Positions 35,012-43,727 of a DNA stretch of 64,000 bases are shown piece by piece. A program made the position numbers and the translations under genes. The stretch comes from Yaniella flava (lineage in GTDB: Bacteria; Actinomycetota; Actinomycetes; Actinomycetales; Micrococcaceae). Below the pieces are notes generated by a model, which did no database searches, was not told the origin of the DNA, and was given only the letters and a program-made list of their open reading frames with translations. Every line of letters begins with the position of its first letter. The first letter of the stretch is position 1. Location of the stretch: NCBI RefSeq assembly GCF_039529295.1, contig NZ_BAAAMN010000003.1:62001-126000 (forward strand), in the 5' to 3' direction.

Positions 35012-36433
35012 ATGACAGCGAAGTCTAATGATCAACAATTCCGTATCGAACACGACACCATGGGCGAAGTCCAGGTGCCAATCAACGCGTTGTATTCCGC
35101 ACAAACCCAGCGTGCCGTCGAAAACTTTCCGATTTCTGGACAGGGCCTTGAACCGGCTCACATCCAGGCTTTGGGCATGGTGAAAAAAGCGTGTGCGGTG
35201 GCAAATAATGAACTCGGCGTGATCACCGACGATCAGGCCCAAGCCATCCAGTCTGCCGCCGATCAGCTCATCGCTGGCGAGCACGCCGACCAGTTCCCCA
35301 TCGATGTCTTCCAGACCGGTTCGGGCACGTCGTCGAATATGAACACTAACGAAGTGCTTGCAAGCTTGGCGAACCAGGCGTTGCAGGCCGCAGGCTCGGA
35401 AGCTACCGTCCACCCGAATGACCATGTCAACGCGTCACAATCATCCAACGATGTGTTCCCGACCTCGGTTCACGTGGCCGCGACCAATGCCCTGATCAAC
35501 GATCTGCAGCCAGCCCTCGTGCATCTGGCCGAGGCACTCGAGCGCAAAGAAAAGGCGTTTGAGACCGTCGTCAAATCTGGCCGCACCCACCTCATGGATG
35601 CCACCCCGGTCACCATGGGTCAAGAACTCGGTGGCTATGCTGCACAGGTGCGCTATGCCATTGAACGTATCGAGTCCGCGCTGCCGCGCGTCGCCGAAGT
35701 CCCACTGGGCGGTACTGCCGTTGGAACCGGCATCAACACACCACGGGGTTTCTCCGAACGTGTCATTGAGGTTTTGGCGGAAGAGTCTGGCTTGCCGATC
35801 ACCGAAGCTCGCAACCATTTTGAGGCACAGGCCAACCGTGATGGCCTCGTCGAAGCGTCGGGCCAGTTGCGCAACATCGCGTATTCCCTGCTGAAGATCA
35901 ACAACGACCTGCGCTGGATGGGTTCTGGACCGAACACCGGCCTGGGCGAGCTCGCGATCCCGGATCTGCAGCCGGGTTCCTCGATCATGCCGGGCAAGGT
36001 CAACCCCGTCATCGTCGAAGCAGTGTCGCAGGTGTGTGCACAGGTCATCGGGAATGACACCACGATTTCGTTGTCATCGACCAACGGTGCATTCGAGCTC
36101 AACGTCGGCATCCCCGTCATGGCTTCGAACCTGTTGGAATCCATCCGCCTCCTGGCCAACTCGTCGCGTGTCATGGCAGATAAGATGATCGATGGTCTAG
36201 AGGCCAACGTTGAGCGCGCTGCGTTCCTTGCCGGTGCGTCCCCATCGATCGTGACCCCGCTGAACAAGATCATCGGCTATGAAGCGGCCGCTGAGATCGC
36301 TAAATACGCTGTCACGGAAAAGGTAACCGTCCGCGAAGCGACCGTTGCCTTGGGCTATGTCGAGCGTGGTGACGTCACCGAGGCCCAACTCGATAAGGCA
36401 CTCGACCCCATGTCGATGACCCGTCCAAGCTAA
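35012..36433 (+). CDS. fumC: Fumarate hydratase, class II
   Basis: 473 residues from ATG 35012; ATG 35003 would add three. It hydrates fumarate to L-malate in the TCA cycle. Motifs: FRIEHDTMGEVQVP, TGSGTSSNMNTNEV, HPNDHVNASQSSNDVFPT, GRTHLMDATPVT and the signature GSSIMPGKVNPV with the catalytic SS loop. Length and N-terminus are typical of FumC. A strong terminator follows. Confidence 0.96.
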   Translation: MTAKSNDQQFRIEHDTMGEVQVPINALYSAQTQRAVENFPISGQGLEPAHIQALGMVKKACAVANNELGVITDDQAQAIQSAADQLIAGEHADQFPIDVFQTGSGTSSNMNTNEVLASLANQALQAAGSEATVHPNDHVNASQSSNDVFPTSVHVAATNALINDLQPALVHLAEALERKEKAFETVVKSGRTHLMDATPVTMGQELGGYAAQVRYAIERIESALPRVAEVPLGGTAVGTGINTPRGFSERVIEVLAEESGLPITEARNHFEAQANRDGLVEASGQLRNIAYSLLKINNDLRWMGSGPNTGLGELAIPDLQPGSSIMPGKVNPVIVEAVSQVCAQVIGNDTTISLSSTNGAFELNVGIPVMASNLLESIRLLANSSRVMADKMIDGLEANVERAAFLAGASPSIVTPLNKIIGYEAAAEIAKYAVTEKVTVREATVALGYVERGDVTEAQLDKALDPMSMTRPS

Positions 36434-36450
36434 CCCAAACACTGCTGTTC

Positions 36451-36483
36451 GTTGTCCTCGCACTGTGTCAGTGCGAGGACAAC
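36451..36483. terminator. Bidirectional terminator between fumC and the FAD monooxygenase
   Basis: A perfect 15-bp stem, GTTGTCCTCGCACTG (36451-36465) / CAGTGCGAGGACAAC (36469-36483), with a TGT loop. It lies between convergent genes, whose stops are within 20 bp of it. Confidence 0.85.
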
Positions 36484-36487
36484 GTGT

Positions 36488-37621
36488 TTAACCGGCTGGT
36501 TCATCCCAGAAATGCATACCAGCCGAGGCCACCCCAGCGAGCCGACCTGGCACAACACGCATGCCGAGATCGCGTAGGCCGCCTGTGACCGGCCCAGATG
36601 CTTGAGCGACCTTGGCCATCAGACGCGACTGTCGCCACAGGCTGGCCGTGCGCCTACTCCGGATCCGGCTATAGCTTGCCAGCGCGTCGTCGACCCCGTC
36701 AGCTTGGGCGCCACGCAACAGCAGTGTGATCGTGGCTGCGTCTTCGATCCCCTGGCCCGCACCCTGGCCGAGATTGGGCGTCATAGCGTGCGCGGCATCG
36801 CCCATCAACACAGTCCTGCCACGTGCCAACGCCGTCAGAGGTTTCGCGAGGTCGTAGATGTCGTGTCGAATGACATCGTGTGGCGATGTGGCCTCGAGAA
36901 TTTGTGGGATCGGTGCGTGCCACGTGCCAAACGTTGTGCGCACTGCCGCGTGTTCATCACCAAACTCGGTGCCGGCGGGAGTGTTGAGCGTACTAAACCA
37001 ATAGAGTCTGTTCTCGGGTAACGGCACGATGCCAAAGATGCGCCCTCTGCCCCAGGTTTCCCCAACTGCACCGTCGAGCTCGACCTGCACGTTCGTGACA
37101 CCACGCCAGGCCGTATAGCCGGCATACGACAGTCCAGGATCAAGGCCGAGCGCTGCTCGATTTCGGCTGCGGCGTCCATCTGCAGCGATGACCACGTCGA
37201 ATCGCTGCGTTGTTCTTGCCACCGTCACGTTTCCGCTACCGTCTGCTGCCACAATGGCTGACGCACCGGTGTGCAAGGTGCCGGGCTGGAGTTGTTCGAC
37301 CAGCGCCTGATGTAAGGTCACGCGATGGATGCTCCGTAGGCTCGCGACAGCGCGTGGTGGCAGGGTGAACAGCCAACGACCAGAAGGATGGCGTTGCCCA
37401 GCTCGCATCCCGGCGATCGCATCACTGGATAGCTCACGGACGAGGCCGCCGAGTCCGACGGCGTCGAGCGCTGCCAGGCCGTTACCGAATAACGTCAACC
37501 CGGCACCATCAGCACTTGGGTCGCGCCGTTGTTCAAAGACCACCACGTCGTGACCGTCCCGCTGAAAACCGTAGGCTGCGACCAAGCCCGCGATACCCGC
37601 ACCAATCACGGCAATACGCAC
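36488..37621 (-). CDS. FAD-dependent monooxygenase
   Basis: 377 residues from the GTG at 37619-37621, with GGGGAGG upstream. The Rossmann motif GAGIAGL lies at the N-terminus. It is followed by FEQRRDPSADGAGLTLFGNGL, the mid-protein ADGRRSRNR (DG motif region) and GDAAHAMTPNLGQGAGQGIEDA, the second FAD-binding GD motif. This is a flavoprotein hydroxylase of the PHBH/UbiH type. The substrate is unknown and no pathway genes are adjacent. Confidence 0.85.
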   Translation of the reverse strand: MRIAVIGAGIAGLVAAYGFQRDGHDVVVFEQRRDPSADGAGLTLFGNGLAALDAVGLGGLVRELSSDAIAGMRAGQRHPSGRWLFTLPPRAVASLRSIHRVTLHQALVEQLQPGTLHTGASAIVAADGSGNVTVARTTQRFDVVIAADGRRSRNRAALGLDPGLSYAGYTAWRGVTNVQVELDGAVGETWGRGRIFGIVPLPENRLYWFSTLNTPAGTEFGDEHAAVRTTFGTWHAPIPQILEATSPHDVIRHDIYDLAKPLTALARGRTVLMGDAAHAMTPNLGQGAGQGIEDAATITLLLRGAQADGVDDALASYSRIRSRRTASLWRQSRLMAKVAQASGPVTGGLRDLGMRVVPGRLAGVASAGMHFWDEPAG

Positions 37622-37688
37622 TGAGCCTCCCCACTGTCCCAGATTTTTTGACCCTGGCTTCCTCGAGTCTAATCGTCGCGGCGTGAGC

Positions 37689-38228
37689 TCACATGAGCAG
37701 GGTGATGCCACAGCCAATGATCATGGCTGGACCAAAAGCGATGCGGGTAGATTTCTTGGCTCCCCGGAAGACCACGAGATATACGGCTTGGAGTCCTCCA
37801 ACGACGAACGCGAGTACGAAGCCTGCGATGAGCGCTTCAAACCCGAGAAATCCGGTGTACAGGCCCAGCCCGGCTGCCAGCTTGACGTCGCCCATCCCCA
37901 GCCCCGCGCGAGTGAGCAGATGGAGGATAAACATCACGGCGAGATAGGCACCGGAACCGATCAGTGTCATACCCCAGCGGTCTGCCAGGACCGATGCGCT
38001 ATCGGATGTCAGCGTACTGGCGATCAGCAGCGCAGCACCGCCAACAAACAACAGGGCATTGAGCGTATTTGGCAGGCGGTGTTCGCGAACATCAACCACG
38101 AACAGGGTGGTGGCGCAGACGCCAAACCAGACCAGGGCGGCGACTAGCAGTGTCATGGCCACCGGTGCCGGTGTGGTGGACGTGAGCTGTTCGGTTATCA
38201 GATGGATCACGTGTGACACATTAGCCAA
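37689..38228 (-). CDS. A24 family prepilin peptidase
   Basis: 179 residues, with five or more hydrophobic helices. The two catalytic Asp regions are VVDVREHRLPN and GMGDVKLAAGLG, as in type IV prepilin leader peptidases (FlaK/TadV-like). It lacks the N-terminal methyltransferase domain of PilD, as is common in actinomycetes. It would cleave type IV/Tad prepilins, but no pilus genes are in the window. Start probably TTG 38228. Confidence 0.8.
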   Translation of the reverse strand: MANVSHVIHLITEQLTSTTPAPVAMTLLVAALVWFGVCATTLFVVDVREHRLPNTLNALLFVGGAALLIASTLTSDSASVLADRWGMTLIGSGAYLAVMFILHLLTRAGLGMGDVKLAAGLGLYTGFLGFEALIAGFVLAFVVGGLQAVYLVVFRGAKKSTRIAFGPAMIIGCGITLLM

Positions 38229-38278
38229 TGCAATGCGTGATCGGGTAGATATCGACGCCGGTTGTGGACAACCGGTGG

Positions 38279-39076
38279 TTAGGCTCCGTAACGGCGGTTG
38301 CGTGAGGCGTAGTCGCGTAGCGCACGGATGAAGTCGACGCGTCGAAATGCCGGCCAGAGGGCTTCACAGAAATAGAACTCTGAGTAGGCGGACTGCCACA
38401 TCAGAAAGCCAGAGAGGCGCTGTTCGCCGGAGGTTCTGATGACCAGATCGGGGTCGGGTTGGCCGCGTGTGTAGAGCCGGTCTGAGATGGCATCGACGTC
38501 GAGCGTTTCGATGGCTTGATCCAGGGTGTAGCCGGCTTCGGATGCATCGGTGAGAAACGATTTCGCGGCATCGACAATTTCTTCGCGACCGCCGTAGCCG
38601 ATGGCCACATTGACATGTAGGCCCGTGTTGTCTTTGGTGGCTTCAGCCGTTTCGTTGAGCAGCTCAGACAGTGCGGCGGGGAGGATTCGCTGATCCCCGA
38701 CCGGATGGACTTTGAGTTGTGTGCCATCATCGAGCCCAGCTGCCAGTTTTCGCAGGGTGTCTGCGATAATGCGAATCAGCGGTTCCAGTTCGGCTTTATC
38801 GCGGTTAAGATTTTCGGTCGACAGCATATACAAAGTGACCACCGGGATGTGAAATTCAGCGACCCAGTGGAGGAATTCGTGGATCTTCTCGGCACCGACC
38901 TGATGGCCATGCGCTGTGCTAGCACCTGTTTGTTTCGCCCAGCGACGGTTCCCGTCTAACACCACACCGATGTGACCTGGCAATTGGGCGGTATTGAGAC
39001 TATGCGCTAACCGACGCTCATAGAACCGGTAGACGACATCTGGGACCCGCAGTGCGCCGAGTGGAGAAGTGGCCAT
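38279..39076 (-). CDS. Isoprenyl (cis-prenyl) diphosphate synthase
   Basis: 265 residues. Cis-prenyltransferase motifs: GHIGVVLDGNRRWAKQ (catalytic D41), HGHQVGAEKI, YMLSTENLNRDKAEL, INVAIGYGGREE-like NVAIGYGGREEIVDA, and DLVIRTSGEQRLSGFLMWQSAYSEFYF. It condenses isopentenyl diphosphate in Z configuration, giving the polyprenyl carriers of wall synthesis. The operon neighbours (Rv1083-like, Mca, greA) match the short-chain Rv1086 (Z-farnesyl-PP synthase) locus rather than the uppS locus, so chain length is uncertain. Confidence 0.9.
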   Translation of the reverse strand: MATSPLGALRVPDVVYRFYERRLAHSLNTAQLPGHIGVVLDGNRRWAKQTGASTAHGHQVGAEKIHEFLHWVAEFHIPVVTLYMLSTENLNRDKAELEPLIRIIADTLRKLAAGLDDGTQLKVHPVGDQRILPAALSELLNETAEATKDNTGLHVNVAIGYGGREEIVDAAKSFLTDASEAGYTLDQAIETLDVDAISDRLYTRGQPDPDLVIRTSGEQRLSGFLMWQSAYSEFYFCEALWPAFRRVDFIRALRDYASRNRRYGA

Positions 39077-39088
39077 GCGTGTGGTGCC

Positions 39089-39460
39089 CTACTCGCTGCG
39101 ACCGGAGTCGGGTTCTTTGGCTTCCAACGTGGGCATATCCAGGTAGCCGGGGTATTTCCTACGCAACACATCGGTCTGACTGTTGGAGAGGTCATCCAGC
39201 TCGTTGCGTTCTCGATCTTCTGGACGAAGATCCGGCTGGTTGCGCTCTACCAACATGTCTTCAGCGGTTGTGGAACGCAGTTTGACGCGACGGATCTGAC
39301 GAATCATGATGCGAAACACCACGATTGCCGCAAGGACGAATGCAAAGGTGGCAAGAAACCCCAGAATACCGGGAGTGACGTCCTCATCCCGAAGCCCTTC
39401 ACGCAGGGACGGGTCTTGAACTCCGGTAATCACGGCGTTGGATAAAATCGTGTACAGCAT
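39089..39460 (-). CDS. Single-pass membrane protein (Rv1083-like)
   Basis: 123 residues: a short periplasmic N-terminus (REGLRDEDVTPG), one transmembrane helix (ILGFLATFAFVLAAIVVF) and a charged cytoplasmic tail with LRRKYPGYLD. Small proteins of this layout lie between mca and the Z-prenyltransferase in many actinomycetes. Its start is 8 bp after the mca stop, with AAGG before the ATG. Function unknown. Confidence 0.72.
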   Translation of the reverse strand: MLYTILSNAVITGVQDPSLREGLRDEDVTPGILGFLATFAFVLAAIVVFRIMIRQIRRVKLRSTTAEDMLVERNQPDLRPEDRERNELDDLSNSQTDVLRRKYPGYLDMPTLEAKEPDSGRSE

Positions 39461-39467
39461 GGTGGCC

Positions 39468-40427
39468 TTAGTCTAACGGGGCATCTCGCAACCCGGCGAA
39501 CAAATCATCCTCGGGCAAGCTACTTTCTACCTTCGAGTCAATCAGAACGTAGTCTTCCCAAGGCCAATTGTTCCGTAAGATCTCATTTGGCGTAAAGAAG
39601 AACCCACCGTGGGTATCGACTTGCGAGCGATGTGCACGCAACGCTGCGTCACGGTATTCCAAAAATGCAGCCGAGGTGATCTGGGTTGTGACTTCGTGAT
39701 GGGTCAGACGCCACGCATCTGGGTCCTCTTCGCCTGCAGCCACTCGGTCATACCAGTCCAGCCGATCCGCATAGGGCGATTCTTCACCCTTTTCCAACAG
39801 CGCATTGTGAATGGCGCGGAACTTTTCGGGGTTAAACGCGCGGTCGTAGTACAGCTTCGAGATCTCCCACGGTTCACCGGTGCCGAGGTATGCCTCGGGA
39901 TCGCCCGATTTCTCATAAGCTTCCATCGAGATTTCGTGGGTGCGCAGATGATCTGGGTGTGGATACCCGCCGATCTCGTCGTAGGTCACCAAGACGTGCG
40001 GCTTGAACTCACGGATTAACTGGACCAACGGGGCAGTTGCGTCCTCAAGAGGAATCGCACCAAAAGCACCCGGGGCCAAGACGTCGAGTGGATCGCCCGA
40101 TGGAAACCCAGAGTCGCGGAAGCCCAACCACCTGTGTTCGATGTTCAAAATGTGTGCAGCATCCGCCATCTCGTGGAAGCGGACCGCAGTGATGTCGCGT
40201 TCAACGCGGATGGGTTCGCCAAAGTGTGGGTTATTGAGATCCCCCATAGCACCATCGGTGGCGGTGGCCACCATGACCCGTGCGCCAGCGTGCACGTAAG
40301 CGGCCATCATTGCAGCCCCTTTGGACGCTTCATCGTCCGGATGCGCATGGACAGCCAGTAACCGCAATCCGATGGAATCAGGCAGACCTGAATCAGTAAC
40401 CGCTGGCAGGTGTGGGGTGGACGACAT
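39468..40427 (-). CDS. mca: Mycothiol S-conjugate amidase
   Basis: 319 residues. The zinc motif HAHPDDE is at 27-33 (H29, D32 as ligands) and the third His lies in YPHPDHLRTHE. TATDGAMGDLNNP and YYDRAFNPEKF are typical of Mca rather than MshB. Mca hydrolyses mycothiol S-conjugates to mercapturic acids and GlcN-inositol in xenobiotic detoxification. It shows that the organism makes mycothiol. AGGAG lies 8 nt before the ATG. First gene of an mca - Rv1083-like - prenyltransferase operon, divergent from DUF4307. Confidence 0.92.
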   Translation of the reverse strand: MSSTPHLPAVTDSGLPDSIGLRLLAVHAHPDDEASKGAAMMAAYVHAGARVMVATATDGAMGDLNNPHFGEPIRVERDITAVRFHEMADAAHILNIEHRWLGFRDSGFPSGDPLDVLAPGAFGAIPLEDATAPLVQLIREFKPHVLVTYDEIGGYPHPDHLRTHEISMEAYEKSGDPEAYLGTGEPWEISKLYYDRAFNPEKFRAIHNALLEKGEESPYADRLDWYDRVAAGEEDPDAWRLTHHEVTTQITSAAFLEYRDAALRAHRSQVDTHGGFFFTPNEILRNNWPWEDYVLIDSKVESSLPEDDLFAGLRDAPLD

Positions 40428-40501
40428 GACGTGGACTCCTCGTGTTTTCTAACGTATACCGCTGACGGCTTACACAATTCTGACCGCTGGTACGCCTGTA
40501 T

Positions 40502-40507
40502 TAGGCT
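40502..40507 (+). promoter_or_regulatory. -10 element of leaderless DUF4307 gene
   Basis: TAGGCT, 7 nt before the GTG at 40515, with no ribosome site between. Confidence 0.45.
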
Positions 40508-40514
40508 ATTGCCC

Positions 40515-41006
40515 GTGATGGTTTCGAATTCGAATCAGGCAGCAGCCCCTGGCGATAATAGTGTAGCGACCCGATATGGTGGCATCAAAAAGTCTCGCCT
40601 GTCGAAAAAGTCGGGACGACTCATTGCCGTGATCGCGCTGATCGCTGCTATTGGCGTGACATTTTGGTTCGCGTTCGCAGGAAACACCAGCCTGTTGGCG
40701 TCCAAAAGTGTTGGCTACCAAATCCATGACGAATCCTCGGCCTGGGTGGAATTCGAAGTCACGAAGGAACCCGAAGCGACTGTGGCATGTGCGGTGCGTG
40801 TACTTGCTGACAACGCCGCTGTCGCCGGGTACCGTACCGTCGTAATCGGCCCCGAAGAAGACACTGATCAGGCTGGTAAAGACCTCACAAAATACTACAG
40901 CGCCGATGTTCGAACCGACCAATTAGGGTCCTCTGGCGAAGTCGACACCTGTTGGTACGCGGAGGATGGAGAAACCCCTAATCTCACGAATTTCCGTGAC
41001 TATTAG
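40515..41006 (+). CDS. DUF4307 family membrane protein
   Basis: About 163 residues: a cytoplasmic N-terminus with RYGG, one membrane helix (LIAVIALIAAIGVTFWFAF) and an extracytoplasmic domain with VGYQIHDESSAWVEFEVTKEP and VACAVRVLADNAAVAGYR, the DUF4307 core. Two Cys outside the membrane could form a disulfide. It sits between mca (divergent) and greA, as Rv1081c does. Tandem GTG-ATG codons (40515, 40518) follow a -10 element, so a leaderless GTG start is likely. Function unknown. Confidence 0.83.
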   Translation: MMVSNSNQAAAPGDNSVATRYGGIKKSRLSKKSGRLIAVIALIAAIGVTFWFAFAGNTSLLASKSVGYQIHDESSAWVEFEVTKEPEATVACAVRVLADNAAVAGYRTVVIGPEEDTDQAGKDLTKYYSADVRTDQLGSSGEVDTCWYAEDGETPNLTNFRDY

Positions 41007-41037
41007 TCTCTAGGAGCGTTTCGTAGTCCTTGAAGCC

Positions 41038-41130
41038 TTGCGCACGTTATTGCGTTCGGTGATATGATTACCAGCGGTATATTCCAGAACTGTCGCCCCG
41101 TCTGCACATATTTGGTGCCGCGGGGCTTTT
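41038..41130 (+). promoter_or_regulatory. greA promoter and leader terminator/attenuator
   Basis: TTGCGC (41038-41043) and TATGAT (41063-41068), spaced 19 bp, give a plausible promoter. Downstream, GCCCCG (41095-41100) pairs with CGGGGC (41121-41126), and an inner GCAC/GTGC pair closes the loop. TTTTCGTTT follows. The terminator stands inside the greA leader, about 33 bp before the gene. It may instead end transcription from DUF4307. Confidence 0.5.
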
Positions 41131-41162
41131 CGTTTGACGAATGAGAAAATAAGGAGGTCGGC

Positions 41163-41651
41163 ATGGCCGCAACAAATGACAGCCCTTGGCTGACGCAAGA
41201 AGCTTATGACCGGTTGAAAAACGAACTCGACGAGATCTCTGGGCCTTACCGCCAGGAAATTGTCGATCGTATCGAAGCGGCGCGTGATGAAGGCGACCTG
41301 CGCGAAAATGCCGGCTACCACGCTGCCCGTGAAGAGCAGTCGAAAAACGAAGGCCGCATTCAGGAACTCAAGGCCCTGCTAGAAAATGCCGAAGTTGGCG
41401 AAGCTGCCGCAGATGACGGTATCGTCAAGCCAGGTATGCTCATCGAATGCAAACTTGCCGGCAATGAGATGAAATTCGTCTTGGGATCGCGTGAAATTGC
41501 AGCCGATTCTGGCATCGAAGTCTACTCTGTTGCCTCCCCGCTTGGCTCCGCAATCGAAGGCCACGAGGCCGGCGAGACTGTGACCTACCAAGCTCCGAAC
41601 GGTAAAGACATTGAGGTCGAACTGACTTCCGTCACCCCGTACGACGGCTAA
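41163..41651 (+). CDS. greA: Transcription elongation factor GreA
   Basis: 162 residues: an N-terminal coiled coil with WLTQEAYDRLKNELDEI and the tip acidic residues in EGDLRENAGYHAAREEQ, then a C-terminal FKBP-like domain. GreA stimulates transcript cleavage in backtracked RNA polymerase. AAGGAGG lies 5-6 nt before the ATG. A strong terminator follows. Confidence 0.96.
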   Translation: MAATNDSPWLTQEAYDRLKNELDEISGPYRQEIVDRIEAARDEGDLRENAGYHAAREEQSKNEGRIQELKALLENAEVGEAAADDGIVKPGMLIECKLAGNEMKFVLGSREIAADSGIEVYSVASPLGSAIEGHEAGETVTYQAPNGKDIEVELTSVTPYDG

Positions 41652-41696
41652 TGTATGTGCAGCCGACCCGCGGCATCGCACACCAGATCATCTCGA

Positions 41697-41735
41697 CTAA
41701 GGGTGGTTTTCCCAACCGGGCAAAACCACCCTTAG
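41697..41735 (+). terminator. Intrinsic terminator of greA
   Basis: A perfect 14-bp stem, CTAAGGGTGGTTTT (41697-41710) / AAAACCACCCTTAG (41722-41735), with a C/G-rich loop. Confidence 0.8.
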
Positions 41736-41759
41736 CGGTTTAAAAGCGTCATTTGGTGT

Positions 41760-41765
41760 TAGCCT
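41760..41765 (+). promoter_or_regulatory. -10 element of the gene at 41772
   Basis: TAGCCT, then 6 nt and GTG; leaderless arrangement. Confidence 0.4.
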
Positions 41766-41771
41766 GGTGTT

Positions 41772-42437
41772 GTGTTGAACATCGAAAAATTTCTGCTGCT
41801 AACCGTCCCGCACCGCACACGACTCACCGGTGTCGAATCGCTGTTCGTCAAAGCACGAACCGCTTTGACCCTGCTGGAGTTTGAGCGGTCATCAACCCTG
41901 TATTTCGCACCAGCTGATGCGTTGAAGGCTTGGGATTTCACCAACCCACTCATCCGGGTGGAACAAGCCAATACGCCGGTTGCTGTTGGCCTCAATGATG
42001 CCTATAAGAAACTCAACAAGTTCCACAATAAAAGCGTCTCGGCCGCCCTGGGCAATAAGAAATTGGATCCCGCGAAGGGCTTGCTTGAGGAATTCGCTCG
42101 CCAGGGCATCCTGCAAGGCGACACGAAAGAGTATAAACTCGTCGCAACCGACACGCGTGACGACATCCTGGATGACCTCGGCATGGCCCTGCGTGGACAA
42201 CGCTCCGTGTCCAAACAGGACCGCATCCTGTTAGAAGTGATAGAAGCTATCAACGCCACCAAACTGCTGCTGGGCTCTCAGCAACCAGACTGGTCGATGA
42301 GCCAGTTCAGTGAACACGTCCACCAGAACCCGTCGGGCCACCCGGTCATCGCACAACTGATCGAGGAGACCTCATCGATGACCGGCCTGATGGAACAGTC
42401 CAAACTGGCGGCTTTAATGCCCCAGAGTGCAGCCTAG
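41772..42437 (+). CDS. GPP34-like (Golgi phosphoprotein 3 family) protein, tentative
   Basis: 221 residues, soluble and mostly helical, with no signal peptide. The opening IEKFLLLTVPHRTR, a middle LLEEFARQGILQG and the late QDRILLEVIEAINATKLLLG are reminiscent of the GPP34 fold, in which helices surround a phosphoinositide-type pocket. Similarity by eye is weak and other helical families are possible. Bacterial members have no settled role. GTG start, leaderless. It converges tail to tail with ilvA, overlapping it by 4 bp. Confidence 0.5.
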   Translation: MLNIEKFLLLTVPHRTRLTGVESLFVKARTALTLLEFERSSTLYFAPADALKAWDFTNPLIRVEQANTPVAVGLNDAYKKLNKFHNKSVSAALGNKKLDPAKGLLEEFARQGILQGDTKEYKLVATDTRDDILDDLGMALRGQRSVSKQDRILLEVIEAINATKLLLGSQQPDWSMSQFSEHVHQNPSGHPVIAQLIEETSSMTGLMEQSKLAALMPQSAA

Positions 42438-43690
42438 AACTGCACCATCGGGTCGTAGTCGGCTTCGCGGAGGGCTTCGAGCACCAGCTCGGAGTGGTCG
42501 CGGCCGCGGATCTCCATGTCGATGGTGATGTGGACACCACCCATGGTTAATCCCGCGCCGACACGCGAGTGATCCACACGGGTCACGTTCGCGTCGTTTT
42601 CTGCGATAATCCGGGAAATATTCTTCAGCTCACCTGGACGATCACGCAGCGCAATTTTGACGGTCAAGAACCGGCCAGCAGAGCTCAACCCAACTTGAAT
42701 GACCTTTTGCATGAGCATGGGGTCAATATTTCCGCCCGAGAGCACCGCGACGATGGATTCGGATTCGATGCCGAGTTCTTTCAACTTGCCGGTCATCAGT
42801 GCTGCTACCGGTGCAGCGCCGGCGGGTTCAACCACCATCTTCGAGCGTTCCAGCAGAAACACGATGGCCGCAGCAATCTCGTCATCGGTGACCGTGACGA
42901 CCTCATCGCACAGTTCCTGAATCACATCGAAGGGGACTTCGCCCGGACGACCCACCGCAATACCATCGGCGATCGTGGCAACATTGTCTAACGACACCGG
43001 TTTGCCAGCAACCAACGACGGTGGGTAGGCAGCTGCTTTTTCGGCTTGCACACCGATGACGTTGATGTGGCGCCCCTGCCGGCGTGCTTCTTCCTTGAGC
43101 GCGATAGCGGTTCCGGCCAGCAGGCCTCCCCCACCGATGCTCATGATGACGGTGTCGACATCGGGCTGCTGCTCTAAGATCTCGATACCAACGGTGCCCT
43201 GACCGGCTACCACGTGAGCGTTGTCGAACGGGTGAATAAACGTCGCCCCGGTTTCTTCGGCGTAGCGCGCCGCCAACTCGAGTGCCTCATCCACGTTATT
43301 GCCGGCCAACACGACAGTCGCCCCGTGGTCACGGGTGGCCTGTACCTTCGGCAAGGCGGCTCCTAAGGCCATATAGATCCGAGCTTCAATGCCGAGCTTC
43401 GATGCGGCCAGGGCGACGCCCTGGGCGTGGTTGCCTGCCGATGCGGCAACGACACCTTTGGCTTTTTCTTCATCAGTCAGTGACGCCATGTGCACGTAGG
43501 CGCCACGGACTTTGAAGGAGCCCGCACGCTGCAGGTTTTCGCACTTGAGGTGAACCGTTGAACCGGTAATTCGACCGAGCGCACGCGAGTGGTCCATGGG
43601 GGTTTCTCGAATGACGTCTTTGAGAGTTTCACGAGCTGACTCGATATCTTCGTATCGGACCTTCGGGGAACCGGTTTCGCTAGATTGCAA
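42434..43690 (-). CDS. ilvA: Threonine ammonia-lyase (with C-terminal ACT domain)
   Basis: 418 residues. The PLP Lys is K60 in GSFKVRGAY, the phosphate-binding loop is GGGGLLAG, and SAGNHAQGVALAA is also conserved. The last ~80 residues form one ACT domain (RDRPGELKNISRIIAENDANV). It deaminates L-threonine to 2-oxobutanoate. The single ACT domain is of the catabolic/short type rather than the double-domain biosynthetic IlvA of E. coli. Start is TTG 43690 with GGAGAAA upstream. Confidence 0.92.
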   Translation of the reverse strand: MQSSETGSPKVRYEDIESARETLKDVIRETPMDHSRALGRITGSTVHLKCENLQRAGSFKVRGAYVHMASLTDEEKAKGVVAASAGNHAQGVALAASKLGIEARIYMALGAALPKVQATRDHGATVVLAGNNVDEALELAARYAEETGATFIHPFDNAHVVAGQGTVGIEILEQQPDVDTVIMSIGGGGLLAGTAIALKEEARRQGRHINVIGVQAEKAAAYPPSLVAGKPVSLDNVATIADGIAVGRPGEVPFDVIQELCDEVVTVTDDEIAAAIVFLLERSKMVVEPAGAAPVAALMTGKLKELGIESESIVAVLSGGNIDPMLMQKVIQVGLSSAGRFLTVKIALRDRPGELKNISRIIAENDANVTRVDHSRVGAGLTMGGVHITIDMEIRGRDHSELVLEALREADYDPMVQF

Positions 43691-43727
43691 CTATTTCTCC
43701 TGCACAACGGTGTTCTTCGGTGGGATT

